A program made the position numbers and the translations under genes. Shown here piece by piece: positions 1 to 8,071 of a stretch of 64,000 nt of DNA. The notes beneath the pieces were generated by a model. That model had not been told where the DNA came from. It made no database searches and worked only from the letters and a program-made list of their open reading frames with translations. Source of the stretch: MED-G105 sp039814575 (GTDB taxonomy: Bacteria > Pseudomonadota > Alphaproteobacteria > Caulobacterales > Parvularculaceae). The stretch is taken from positions 62,001 to 126,000 of the forward strand of contig JBCCAY010000008.1 in the NCBI GenBank assembly GCA_039814575.1. The letters run 5' to 3'. The first letter of the stretch is position 1; each line of letters starts with the position of its first letter.

Positions 1-268
1 TGATCGTCGGAAGGCGTATAATGTCTTGCAACGCATCAGATGTGCGGACCGCGTCGTCGGCGCTCACCGGATCCGCAAGCGCCGAGGCGAACAACGCGGC
101 TGTCGTATCAAGCCGCGCAGCCTGATCGACCTCGTGGCGGCGGAACTCACGCCAAACCGAGGAGCCTGTCGTTACAGACACTGCGCCAAGGATCGCCACA
201 ATGACGAGAATCGTCAATCGACCCCTTAAGGATTGCGTTTGTTTCGCCACGCCGCCCTGGCTCACCAT
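1..268 (-). CDS. N-terminal part of a membrane-bound sensor/signalling protein (cut by window edge)
   Basis: Reading the minus strand from an ATG at 268 gives 89 codons without a stop to the window edge. The product starts MVSQGGVAKQTQSLRGRL, then has one hydrophobic segment (about residues 18-37, TILVIVAILGAVSV) and then a soluble stretch with LDTTAALFASALADPV and a later IIRLP. This one-helix start followed by an alanine-rich helical segment resembles the periplasmic CHASE8-like sensor regions of diguanylate cyclases, phosphodiesterases and histidine kinases; that is inference from composition and spacing. The catalytic part lies outside the window, so the output cannot be named. The gene is divergent from the hybrid kinase at 510, with about 240 bases between the two starts. 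Confidence 0.6.
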   Translation of the reverse strand, partial: MVSQGGVAKQTQSLRGRLTILVIVAILGAVSVTTGSSVWREFRRHEVDQAARLDTTAALFASALADPVSADDAVRTSDALQDIIRLPTI

Positions 269-509
269 TGTTGGTCAGCGACCGATCCCCGCGGTTCGCC
301 GACGAAATAAAGACAATCGGTTATGGCGTAAATTCATTTCAAAACATTGAAAGGGCGCGCGCCATTAACGAAGCCGTTTAAAATTGAAATCGCTTCTTAA
401 GATTCCGGGAGCATAGTCACCGTTAGTTCTCAGAAAGACTCTGGCCTCTATACTTTCTTTTGTTCGGTCAGATGCGCACTGCACGCAGGAATAAAGGTCG
501 TCCCGCCCC

Positions 510-1700
510 ATGCTCTCTCAATCGCGTATCCTTGTTGTCGACGACGATCCGATCATGCGCGAGCTGGCCGCCGCAAAGCTTACCGACGCTGGATATTTCG
601 TGGCGTCCGCCGACAACGGCGCGGTTGCGCTCGCCGTGTTAAACGACGCCCTGGCGAAACGAACACCTTTCGATCTCGTGGTCTCGGACATCGATATGCC
701 CGTTATGTCCGGCTATGATTTAACCGCACAGATGCGAGCGACGCCGGCGTTAAAAATGACCCCGGTCATCGTGATTACGTCGAGCGATCATCCGGAGGCC
801 GTCGACAAGGCGTTCGCCGTCGGCGCAACATCCTTTGTCGCCAAGCCAGTGAATTGGCCGCTGCTCGGGCACGCTGCGCGGTTCGTTCTGAAGGCGGCGA
901 GCGATCAAATCGCCCTTAAACAAGCGAAAGAACAAGCCGATGCAGCGGCCCGCTTCAAAGACAGCTTGATGTCAATGATGAGCCATGAACTGCGCACGCC
1001 CCTGAACGCGATTATCGGCTTCGGGCAAATTCTCGGCGAACAATTTGAGAACGAATGCGACCACGTACACCGAGAATATGCGGATTACATCGTCGATGGC
1101 GGCAGGCGGTTGTTGAACTCCGTATCCGACATGTTGCTCGCCTCCGACGCCCGTTCCGGCCTTATTGAAATCAATGATGTCGATTGCACCGTCGACGATC
1201 TTATCGATCTCGCGCTCGACGCTTCGGCGAAGTCAGCCGCCCTCGCCGACGCTAAAATCTTCAAACGCGTCCGCGATCCCGAAATGGAAGTGCGGTGCGA
1301 TCGACAATTGCTTTCAAGGGCGCTGGCGAAACTCATCGATAACTCGATTAAATTCTCCCCGCGCGGCGTGACCATAACAATAGGCGCGGCCGAAGCGCCG
1401 AACGGCGAACTGTGCTTTGTCGTAAAAGACGACGGTCCGGGCATCGAAGCCGACAAGCTGCAAATCATCGCACAACCGTTCGCCCAGTCGGATATGTCTT
1501 TACGGCGCTCGAAAGAAGGGCTGGGCCTTGGCCTACCTTTGGTGCAGGCGATCGCGAAGGCCCACGGCGCGCTCTTTAAACTGGATTCCAAACCGGACGC
1601 CGGCGCCTGCGCAGTGCTCGCGCTGCCCAAATCACGTATAATCAAACGTGTCGCCGCCGCCGAAAAGCCCAATAAAACGAAGGCTGTCGCGGCCGCATAA
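510..1700 (+). CDS. Response-regulator receiver / histidine kinase hybrid, receiver first
   Basis: This 396-residue soluble protein has an N-terminal receiver domain (about 5-125) followed by HisKA (150-220) and HATPase_c (260-375). In the receiver the acidic pocket is D11-D13, the phosphoacceptor is D60 in SDIDMP and the conserved lysine is K112 in AKP. The kinase has the H-box SHELRTPLN with His159, a DNS N-box, DDGPGIE and GLGLGLPL. There is no membrane segment or PAS domain, so it is a cytoplasmic kinase whose input is phosphorylation of its own receiver, probably by a phosphotransfer protein or partner kinase (inference). The Ala/Lys-rich tail after 375 is unstructured. The ATG at 510 gives the natural receiver start. 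No partner regulator is adjacent. Confidence 0.9.
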   Translation: MLSQSRILVVDDDPIMRELAAAKLTDAGYFVASADNGAVALAVLNDALAKRTPFDLVVSDIDMPVMSGYDLTAQMRATPALKMTPVIVITSSDHPEAVDKAFAVGATSFVAKPVNWPLLGHAARFVLKAASDQIALKQAKEQADAAARFKDSLMSMMSHELRTPLNAIIGFGQILGEQFENECDHVHREYADYIVDGGRRLLNSVSDMLLASDARSGLIEINDVDCTVDDLIDLALDASAKSAALADAKIFKRVRDPEMEVRCDRQLLSRALAKLIDNSIKFSPRGVTITIGAAEAPNGELCFVVKDDGPGIEADKLQIIAQPFAQSDMSLRRSKEGLGLGLPLVQAIAKAHGALFKLDSKPDAGACAVLALPKSRIIKRVAAAEKPNKTKAVAAA

Positions 1701-1953
1701 ACCACGCGGTCAAAAACTACGCGGCCTTAACTCAAGCGGCTATACATCAAGCGTTCAGGCCACCACCGGACCGCGAACGCTTTTGTACGATATATTGCTT
1801 TAACGCCTCTCCAGCCGCGTCGCGCATTCATATTCCGCAGCGCAACATTGACCTCACGACACCCTCAGTCGCCGCATTCACAGAGCGCTCTCTCATCCGT
1901 CCACGGCGTTTTCACGCGTCGGCGGCGAAAAAACATCGGTTACCGTTCTCAAG

Positions 1954-1971
1954 CGCCTTTTAAAAAAGGCG
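1954..1971. promoter_or_regulatory. Perfect 18-base palindrome CGCCTTTTAA / AAAAGGCG
   Basis: CGCCTTTT (1954-1961) is followed by AA and AAAAGGCG (1964-1971), a self-complementary 18-mer. It ends exactly where the CtrA-type box begins. It may be an operator; as a hairpin it lacks a trailing T-run, so it is not a standard terminator. Confidence 0.4.
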
Positions 1972-1987
1972 TTAAGACCCCCTTAAC
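1972..1987 (+). promoter_or_regulatory. CtrA-type binding box (TTAA-N7-TTAAC)
   Basis: TTAA at 1972-1975, seven bases (GACCCCC), then TTAAC at 1983-1987. This matches exactly the full CtrA consensus known from Caulobacter and relatives. It lies about 240 bases upstream of the TonB-dependent receptor, which is farther than usual for a directly controlled promoter. Confidence 0.45.
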
Positions 1988-2227
1988 CATGTTACCGATA
2001 TGAACTACGGGCCGATTTACCGGCCAATGGGTATTTTGCGGCGCAGCATAACCGTCCGTACTTGTTGCATTTTTGCACCTTTGCCTCCGCGCTTACAGTC
2101 TGGCGCTACGAGGCGACTGGACGCGCCGCCGGGTCGGTAGAATAGTTAATCCACTACACGGCTTTGATGAGTAGCGAAGCCGGTACGCTTCGCCCCTTAG
2201 GGAGGGGCAATTGAAGGGGTCAGACCA

Positions 2228-4981
2228 ATGAAATCCAACACTAAAACGGCTCTGCGTTTGCTTTCCGGCGTCGGGCTTGCGGCCATGTGCGCCACCGGCG
2301 TCGCGGCGCAGGGCGACGAGATTATCGTCACCGCCGCGAAGCGCGAGCAAACGCTTCAAGAAGTGCCGATCGCCGTTAGCGTCGTTCAATCGGACGTTAT
2401 TGAAAAAGCGCAGATTCTCGACATCATCGATTTGCAAACGGTCGTGCCCTCCTTGCGCGTCACCCAGCTGCAAAACTCCTCGCAAACGAACTTCGTCATC
2501 CGCGGCTTCGGCAACGGCGCGAACAATCCAGGCATTGAAAGCTCGGTCGGCGTCTTCATCGACGGCGTCTTCCGCTCGCGGTCAGCCTCGGCGATCCTCG
2601 ACTTGCCGACCTTAGAGCGCGTTGAAGTCCTGCGCGGACCTCAGTCGACCCTGTTCGGTAAAAACGTATCCGCTGGCGCGATCTCAATCACCACGGCGAA
2701 ACCGCAATTTGAGTGGGGCGGCTCCTCGGAAGTCACGCTTGGCAATTACGACCAGGTTCTCTACCGCGGCACGCTCACCGGTCCGATCACGGACACGCTG
2801 GCGTTTCGTGTTTCCGGCAGCCTCAACAATCGCGACGGTTACTATGAGAATATCGCGACGGGCGGTGATCTGAACGAACGCAATCGCTGGTCGGCGCGCG
2901 GTCAGCTGCTCTGGGAAGCGTCTGACACGCTCTCCTTCCGCGCCATCGGCGAATACAACAAAATCAACGAAGTCTGCTGCGGCGCGGTTCAACTGTTCAA
3001 TGGCCCGGCGACCTCAACAGTCATTGGCGACGGCGGCTTCGCCAGCGTCTTTAACCCAGCCCTTCTAGGCGGCGCACCACCGGAATCGCTCCAGGTCATT
3101 AATGGCGTCAACGTCCCGGCCTATTCCGAAGCGCAGATCGCTGCCGGTACGATTCAGCTCCCCGTCGCAAACCTTGGCGAAGCGGTTGGCGACCCAACCG
3201 ATCCGTTCGCCCGTCAGGTGGCGCTAAATACCCAGCCGTCAAACGAACTCGTTGGGCGCGGCGGTTCTCTGCAAGGGGATTGGGACGTTGGCTTTGGTCA
3301 GGTTACAGGAATCGTGGCCTATCGCGAACAAAGCGACAATACGCAAACGGACGCTGACTTCAGCGCCGCGGATCTCATCACTAACCCACAATCGCGTGAT
3401 TATGAGACGTTCACCGCTGAATTACGAATGGCGTCCGTAGGCGACGGTCCCTTCAGCTGGCTCGTCGGCGGCTTCTATTTTGATGAGAAAGTTAAGTTCC
3501 AACGTGATGTCCTGTTTGGCACGCAAACACGCGCTTATGCTGATGGCGTCGCCACGCTTATTGGCGCGCCAGGCGGCCTCGCTACCGTTGAAGGACTCAT
3601 CGGCGCGCCAGTGGGCACGACCTTCTTCCAAAACGGACAAGGCGTTCGCGGCGAATACGAGATGGACAACACGTCCTTCTCAATCTTCGGTCAGTTTGAT
3701 TATGAACTGACCGATCGCCTTACGATCACGGGCGGCGTCGCTTACACGCGCGACGAAAAAGACGCGGTCGGCATCAGCAATCTGAACGATCCCCTCGCCG
3801 CGCTTGACCTTGAGCAACTCGGTTTCGTCGGAGCCCTGCAAGCCTTAACGTCGAACCCGACCCTATCGGCGGCCGACATTACGCCGGCCTTGTTGGCGAC
3901 GCCTTTCAGCGCCGCCGCGATCGCGCCTGGTCAATTTGACCCGAACGCACCGGAGCCGACAACGCTGGGCGCAGCGGCGACGGTCATCAGCCAAACCGAT
4001 TGCGTCAACGAACTGCCGACGATCCAGTGCAACACCGCCCTTGCCCTGCAGCCCGTTCAGTTCTTCCCGGCGGATCAAACGGACTTCCCGGATCCGAACA
4101 ACCCGCTCGACAATGGTCAGCTCGACGACGACCAAGTGACGTACACGGCGCGCGTCGCCTATGACTTCACCGACTCGTTGAACGCCTACTTCACCTATGC
4201 CACGGGCTGGAAAGCCGGCGCGTTCAACTTGTCTTCGGACTCCCAACCGCCAGCCGCTGGCGGCTTTGGCCGCACCGCGGCGCCGGAAGACGTTCAACTG
4301 TTTGAGATTGGCGCGAAAACTGTCTTTGACGGCGGTTATCTGAACATCGCGCTCTTCGATCAAACGATTGAAGGCTTCCAGTCGAACCTCTTCGTCGGCA
4401 CGGCCTTCGCTCTCGCAAATGCGGGCGAGCAGTCGGTTCGCGGCTTCGAAGTGGATGCGGCCTATTCGCCGATCGATCCACTGTTCCTGACCTTCGCGCT
4501 TACCTATCTTGATCCGGAGTATGACAGCTTCACCGAAGCGCCATGCGCCGACTTCATTCCGGAGTGCGCCGACGGTCAAACGAGCTTCGACGCGTCGGGC
4601 ACGCGCCCGGCCGGCATCCACCCGGTCAGCCTGTCGACCTCGGCGACCTACACCAAGGAACTTTCGCCGAACGTTCAAGGCTTCTTGCGCGCCGACTATC
4701 TCTTCGAGAGCGCCACGCAAGTCATCGACAACGTTCCGCGCTCGATCGCAGAACGTGAAGTTAGCGTTGTGAACGCGAGCGCCGGCATCGAAATGGACAA
4801 CGGCATCGGCGTCAGCCTCTGGGTGCGTAACCTGACGGACGATGAGTTCCTCTTGAGCGGCTTCCCGACGGTGGCCCAAGACGGCGGCGTTGCAGCCGAC
4901 CCGGTCACCGGCTTCGGCAGCTTCTCCGGCTACACGAACCAGCCGCGGACCTGGGGCATCACGCTGCGCGGTCGCATCTAA
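2228..4981 (+). CDS. TonB-dependent outer-membrane receptor, substrate unknown
   Basis: The 917-residue product imports a substrate across the outer membrane using TonB energy. It has a signal peptide (residues 1-27, cleavage after GVAAQ), a TonB box (DEIIVTAAKREQTLQE, about 30-45), a plug domain with VFIDGVF and LERVEVLRGPQSTLFGKNVSAGAI, then a long beta-barrel ending in the membrane strand TWGITLRGRI. It is longer than the usual 700-800 residues because of large extracellular loops, for example about residues 270-330, 430-480 and 520-630; some carry cysteine pairs that may form disulfides. No substrate-specific motif is recognised, and no ABC transporter or degradative gene is adjacent. A GGGG-containing ribosome site precedes the ATG. 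The gene stands alone and ends at a strong terminator. Confidence 0.92.
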   Translation: MKSNTKTALRLLSGVGLAAMCATGVAAQGDEIIVTAAKREQTLQEVPIAVSVVQSDVIEKAQILDIIDLQTVVPSLRVTQLQNSSQTNFVIRGFGNGANNPGIESSVGVFIDGVFRSRSASAILDLPTLERVEVLRGPQSTLFGKNVSAGAISITTAKPQFEWGGSSEVTLGNYDQVLYRGTLTGPITDTLAFRVSGSLNNRDGYYENIATGGDLNERNRWSARGQLLWEASDTLSFRAIGEYNKINEVCCGAVQLFNGPATSTVIGDGGFASVFNPALLGGAPPESLQVINGVNVPAYSEAQIAAGTIQLPVANLGEAVGDPTDPFARQVALNTQPSNELVGRGGSLQGDWDVGFGQVTGIVAYREQSDNTQTDADFSAADLITNPQSRDYETFTAELRMASVGDGPFSWLVGGFYFDEKVKFQRDVLFGTQTRAYADGVATLIGAPGGLATVEGLIGAPVGTTFFQNGQGVRGEYEMDNTSFSIFGQFDYELTDRLTITGGVAYTRDEKDAVGISNLNDPLAALDLEQLGFVGALQALTSNPTLSAADITPALLATPFSAAAIAPGQFDPNAPEPTTLGAAATVISQTDCVNELPTIQCNTALALQPVQFFPADQTDFPDPNNPLDNGQLDDDQVTYTARVAYDFTDSLNAYFTYATGWKAGAFNLSSDSQPPAAGGFGRTAAPEDVQLFEIGAKTVFDGGYLNIALFDQTIEGFQSNLFVGTAFALANAGEQSVRGFEVDAAYSPIDPLFLTFALTYLDPEYDSFTEAPCADFIPECADGQTSFDASGTRPAGIHPVSLSTSATYTKELSPNVQGFLRADYLFESATQVIDNVPRSIAEREVSVVNASAGIEMDNGIGVSLWVRNLTDDEFLLSGFPTVAQDGGVAADPVTGFGSFSGYTNQPRTWGITLRGRI

Positions 4982-5006
4982 GTCGAACCGACATAAAATC
5001 GCTAAG

Positions 5007-5039
5007 AGCGGCGGGTCGCATGGCCCGCCGCTTTTTTTT
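5007..5039 (+). terminator. Rho-independent terminator after the TonB receptor
   Basis: GCGGCGGG (5008-5015) pairs with CCCGCCGC (5024-5031), followed by eight Ts (5032-5039), 26 bases after the receptor stop codon. Confidence 0.92.
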
Positions 5040-5092
5040 GTGCGCTATTGGCCCTAAACAAGGCGTTCAAAAATTAGACGGAAGGGCGGCTC

Positions 5093-5566
5093 ATGGCGGC
5101 GCAAAAAGACATTTGGCGGGTTTATCTCTCCGGCGAGATCCACACCGATTGGCGCGATCAAATTGAAATTCAAAGCAAAAACGCTGATCTGCCGGTCGCG
5201 TTCTATGCGCCGGTGACCGTTCATGAAGACAGCGATGATTGCGGCGTTCGAATTTTAGGCGCGGAGCCAAATAAATTCTGGCATGACCGCAAAGGCGCTG
5301 ACATCAACGCCATTCGCACCAAAACGCTGATCGAAAAATCCGACATCGTCATCGTGCGCTTCGGCGAAAAATATAAGCAATGGAACGCGGCGTTCGACGC
5401 CGGCTACGCCGCCTCCCTCGGCAAGCCATTGATCATCATGCATGGGCCTGACCACGCGCACGCTTTGAAAGAAGTCGACGCCGCCGCGCTCGCCGTCACC
5501 GAAACCGTTGAGCAGATCGTCGGCGTTCTTCGTTACGTGACGACGACGGTCCTGAACGACGCTTAA
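5093..5566 (+). CDS. YtoQ-family protein
   Basis: This 157-residue soluble protein matches the YtoQ family along its length: WRVYLSGEIHTDWR at the start, FYAPVTVHEDSD near 43-54, NKFWHDRKGADINAIRTKTLIEKSDIVIVRFG in the middle (two segments either side of about residue 75), and QWNAAFDAGYAASLGKPLIIMH. The fold is like nucleoside 2-deoxyribosyltransferases, with a nucleotide-binding-type core, but the substrate of YtoQ proteins is not established. Its length is normal for the family. An AAGGGCGG stretch sits just upstream of the ATG. It is a single gene between a terminator and the TadE pair; the context does not suggest a pathway. Confidence 0.88.
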   Translation: MAAQKDIWRVYLSGEIHTDWRDQIEIQSKNADLPVAFYAPVTVHEDSDDCGVRILGAEPNKFWHDRKGADINAIRTKTLIEKSDIVIVRFGEKYKQWNAAFDAGYAASLGKPLIIMHGPDHAHALKEVDAAALAVTETVEQIVGVLRYVTTTVLNDA

Positions 5567-5661
5567 CGCGTCACGGATGACGCTGCTGTTAAGACTTCGG
5601 CAACCATAAGCCGACACGTCAAATTAAGGGCTTTTCTGCAAGCTTCCCTGTCAAAGCGACG

Positions 5662-5709
5662 AAAACCGTTGCGGGGCAAAACCGCTGCGGACCAAAACCG
5701 TTGTCGATC
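5662..5709 (+). repeat. Three tandem copies of a 16-base unit
   Basis: Units AAAACCGTTGCGGGGC (5662-5677), AAAACCGCTGCGGACC (5678-5693) and AAAACCGTTGTCGATC (5694-5709) follow one another without gaps, ending 11 bases before the TadE-like start codon. They share the AAAACCGYTG core. This could be an operator array or a slipped-strand duplication. Confidence 0.75.
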
Positions 5710-5720
5710 AGGGAAGCCTT

Positions 5721-6347
5721 ATGCCTTTGCCGTTCCGTCAAGAACGCCGCCATGATCAGCGCCGTGATCAGCGTCATGATAAGAACAGGGCGACGCGCCA
5801 ATCGCGCGCCGGGCGCTTTTGGCGCGACCGCGCGGGCACCTCGGCGCTCGAATTTGCGCTCGTAGCGCCAATCTTCTTTGGGCTGACGTTCTCAATTTTG
5901 GAGGCGGGTCTCTACTTCTTCATCAACTCCGCCGTCGACGCGGCGAACGCAAAAGCCGCGCGGCTCATCCGTACCGGACAAACCCAAGGCGGCGCGATCA
6001 GCCGCGAAGCGTTCTTTGACGAAGTCTGCGAAGTCGTCACGTTGTTCGGCGATTGCGGCGACAAGCTCACCGTCGACGTCGCAAGGTTCGATGACTTCGC
6101 CGCACTCGCCGCAGACATCGCCGATCCTGTTTGTAAAGATTCCGACCCCTCAAAGGGCGAACCGGACCCTAACGACATGTCCTATAATGGCGGCGCGGCG
6201 CGCGATATCATCCGTGTACGGGTATGCTATCTCTATGAAAGCTTCACGCCCGGCCTCGGCCTGCAGTTAGAGGATGCGGCCGGCGGCGCCCATAAAATGA
6301 TCTCCACCGTGATTTTTAGAAACGAACCCTTCGCGAGCGCTCCATGA
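5721..6347 (+). CDS. TadE-like pseudopilin / surface assembly protein
   Basis: 208 residues. After a basic, unstructured N-terminus (residues 1-32) comes the TadE signature FWRDRAGTSALEFALVAPIFFGLTFSILEAG (about 33-63), where a short positive stretch, a Glu and a hydrophobic helix resemble type IVb pilin-like leaders. The rest is an extracytoplasmic domain with several cysteines (C100, C107, C132, C158 approximately). TadE proteins are minor pseudopilins of Tad (Flp) pili or related surface structures. The start follows AGGGAAG four bases before the ATG. It overlaps the next gene by four bases (ATGA), so the two are translationally coupled. No tadA, tadB, tadC or flp genes are nearby. Confidence 0.85.
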   Translation: MPLPFRQERRHDQRRDQRHDKNRATRQSRAGRFWRDRAGTSALEFALVAPIFFGLTFSILEAGLYFFINSAVDAANAKAARLIRTGQTQGGAISREAFFDEVCEVVTLFGDCGDKLTVDVARFDDFAALAADIADPVCKDSDPSKGEPDPNDMSYNGGAARDIIRVRVCYLYESFTPGLGLQLEDAAGGAHKMISTVIFRNEPFASAP

Positions 6348-6958
6348 TCCGCATACCGTCAACCAGTTCAGCACGCTTGCGCACGCCTCTATTAGGGCGG
6401 CGTCCTCGCCGGTTGCGTGGCTTTTGGCGCGACCGCGCCGGCATGGCGGCGACGGAATTCGCCATGATCGCACCGATTTTGCTTGTACTGTTCTTCGGCG
6501 TCGTTGAAGCGTCGGACGCCCTCACCGCGGGACGGCGCCTAACGCTCGCCACGAACACGCTCGCCGATCTCGTCGCTCAGGATATTCAAATCACTCACGC
6601 CGACTTGAACGGCCTTTTCTCCGGCATGGAAGAAATCGCGGTGACCACCGACGCGGCGTCGACCTTCCGCGTCGTCAGCCTTGTTTATGACGATGACGAC
6701 GCCCGCGTCGAAGTCGATTGGAGCAGAGACGATAATGGCGGCACGCCCTATGCGGCGGGCGCTGCTTATACCGGCCTCGCAGACACCAGCATTCTCAATG
6801 ACACATCCTCAGTGATCGTCACCGAAGCGGAGCTGAGTTATAAACCGTCGCTGACGGACTTCGTCATTCAGACAATCACCATGGAGCGGCAATCGACGCG
6901 CTGGCCGCGGCGCGCCGCGCGTGTGCAACTTTGCGCAACCGCGGCGACGTGCTCATAA
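6344..6958 (+). CDS. TadE/TadG-like pseudopilin-type protein
   Basis: 204 residues, starting inside the stop codon of the previous gene. It repeats the same design: basic N-terminus (1-25), then GFWRDRAGMAATEFAMIAPILLVLFFGVVEA (split around residue 45) as pilin-like helix with the conserved Glu, then an extracytoplasmic domain of about 140 residues. The two proteins share the FWRDRAG-x-x-A-x-EFA block, so they probably arose by duplication and act together as paired minor pseudopilins (inference). The C-terminus has a basic RWPRRAARVQLC stretch followed by a second cysteine. A terminator follows immediately. Confidence 0.83.
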   Translation: MIRIPSTSSARLRTPLLGRRPRRLRGFWRDRAGMAATEFAMIAPILLVLFFGVVEASDALTAGRRLTLATNTLADLVAQDIQITHADLNGLFSGMEEIAVTTDAASTFRVVSLVYDDDDARVEVDWSRDDNGGTPYAAGAAYTGLADTSILNDTSSVIVTEAELSYKPSLTDFVIQTITMERQSTRWPRRAARVQLCATAATCS

Positions 6959-6962
6959 GAAA

Positions 6963-7000
6963 CGCCGCCATTCGTGCATGAAAGGCGGCGCTTTTCTTTT
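6963..7000 (+). terminator. Terminator of the TadE/TadG pair
   Basis: CGCCGCC (6963-6969) pairs with GGCGGCG (6984-6990), followed by CTTTTCTTTT. It lies between convergent genes; on the minus strand the trailing T-run is absent. Confidence 0.8.
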
Positions 7001-7035
7001 AGACTTAAACGTCAGATAACGAACAATCAGCCCGC

Positions 7036-7788
7036 TTAGCGGCCGACCGAGTTCGAAATCTTATTCGTGGCGCCCGCCTCATTATCCACCAGCATACGGA
7101 TGAATTCCGCGGTGCGCTCAAATTCCGCCTGGTGCATCGCCTCAACGCTCTCCGGCAAAGGCTGATGGCCGATACCGGCGGCCGCGTTCTGATTGAGACG
7201 CGTCGCCGCCATGTCGCCGGCATACCCCTCAGCGCTCACGGTGCGGCGGCTCGCCGAGATTTCATTGCGAAACCGCTCGGCGAGATACACAAAACTGCCG
7301 ATGGACGACGCAAGATTGCCCCGCGCAATGCCAAAGTCGGCGATCTCATAGCGATTGATATAAGCGTCGCGCCCGCCCGGAAGAACGCCCGCCGTGGAAA
7401 ACGCGAACTGCTGATTAAACGCAGCGACAGTTTGATAATTAATGCCGACGCCTTTGAAGAGCGCCAAATAGTTCGCGCCAAGACAGCCCGTCGACCGGTC
7501 AGGATTGAGGCACGCCGTCGGCATGATGTTGAAGGTGAAATTGGCGCCGATGCTCGCTTGGATATAGCGCGAGCCGTCTTCGGCGCGTTCTTCACGCCAT
7601 GCGACGCCAAGGTCAGTCAGCACGGGGCCTAAATGTTCCGGATCGAAATTCTCAACCATGCCGCGTGGGTTGGAAATGCCGGCCTGTTGCGCGTTTGCGG
7701 CGCCGACAAAACCAAGTGTCGCCAAGCCTACGGCGGCGACGCCGACAATCGTTTTGGTGAGTTTGTTCGCCGTGCTGCGAGCCGTCAT
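7036..7788 (-). CDS. Secreted YbjN-like protein
   Basis: Translation from the ATG at 7788 gives 250 residues; the site AAACGGGGA sits seven bases before it. An in-frame ATG at 7836 would add a charged leader before the signal sequence and is less likely. The signal peptide is MTARSTANKLTKTIVGVAAV...GAANAQQ with cleavage after ANA. The mature protein has VLTDLGVAWREE, a central pair of cysteines (TACLNPDRSTGCLGANYLALF) and NRYEIADFGIARGNLASSIG, which fits the YbjN / putative sensory-transduction-regulator fold known for secreted alphaproteobacterial proteins. The function is unknown. It stands alone, convergent with the TadE pair. Confidence 0.72.
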   Translation of the reverse strand: MTARSTANKLTKTIVGVAAVGLATLGFVGAANAQQAGISNPRGMVENFDPEHLGPVLTDLGVAWREERAEDGSRYIQASIGANFTFNIMPTACLNPDRSTGCLGANYLALFKGVGINYQTVAAFNQQFAFSTAGVLPGGRDAYINRYEIADFGIARGNLASSIGSFVYLAERFRNEISASRRTVSAEGYAGDMAATRLNQNAAAGIGHQPLPESVEAMHQAEFERTAEFIRMLVDNEAGATNKISNSVGR

Positions 7789-8071
7789 TGCGCCATCCCC
7801 GTTTCTAGACGCGCTGCGAAACAGCGCACCATCCATAAACCCGTCGCCAGACTATCGAAGAATACGCCCCGCCGCAAAAGGTAAACGGCTCTTTCGGTGG
7901 GGGCGGTGCGTCAATTGAGGCGACTGGCGAGAAACCACAGCGGGGTGACTTCCAGGACGCGGCGCGCCATAAGCGGCGATCCCGCGCGCGCCGCGGCAGC
8001 TTTTCAACGATTGGCGCTGCGCCGCCCAATATGACCGCATTGACGCGGGCTCGATGTTTTGAGGAACGCTC

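Larger units (their letters stand above)
1701..2227. other. Intergenic region with palindrome and CtrA-type box
   Basis: There is no credible gene in these 527 bases between the hybrid kinase and the TonB receptor. They hold a perfect palindrome at 1954-1971 and a TTAA-N7-TTAAC box at 1972-1987 (both listed separately). The promoter of the receptor gene must lie here, but I see no clear -35/-10 pair. No terminator hairpin with a T-run follows the kinase. Confidence 0.5.

Noticed and set aside
3863..4879. 338-codon minus-strand frame
   Set aside because: It is antisense to the TonB receptor; Arg/Val/Ala-rich with no domain.
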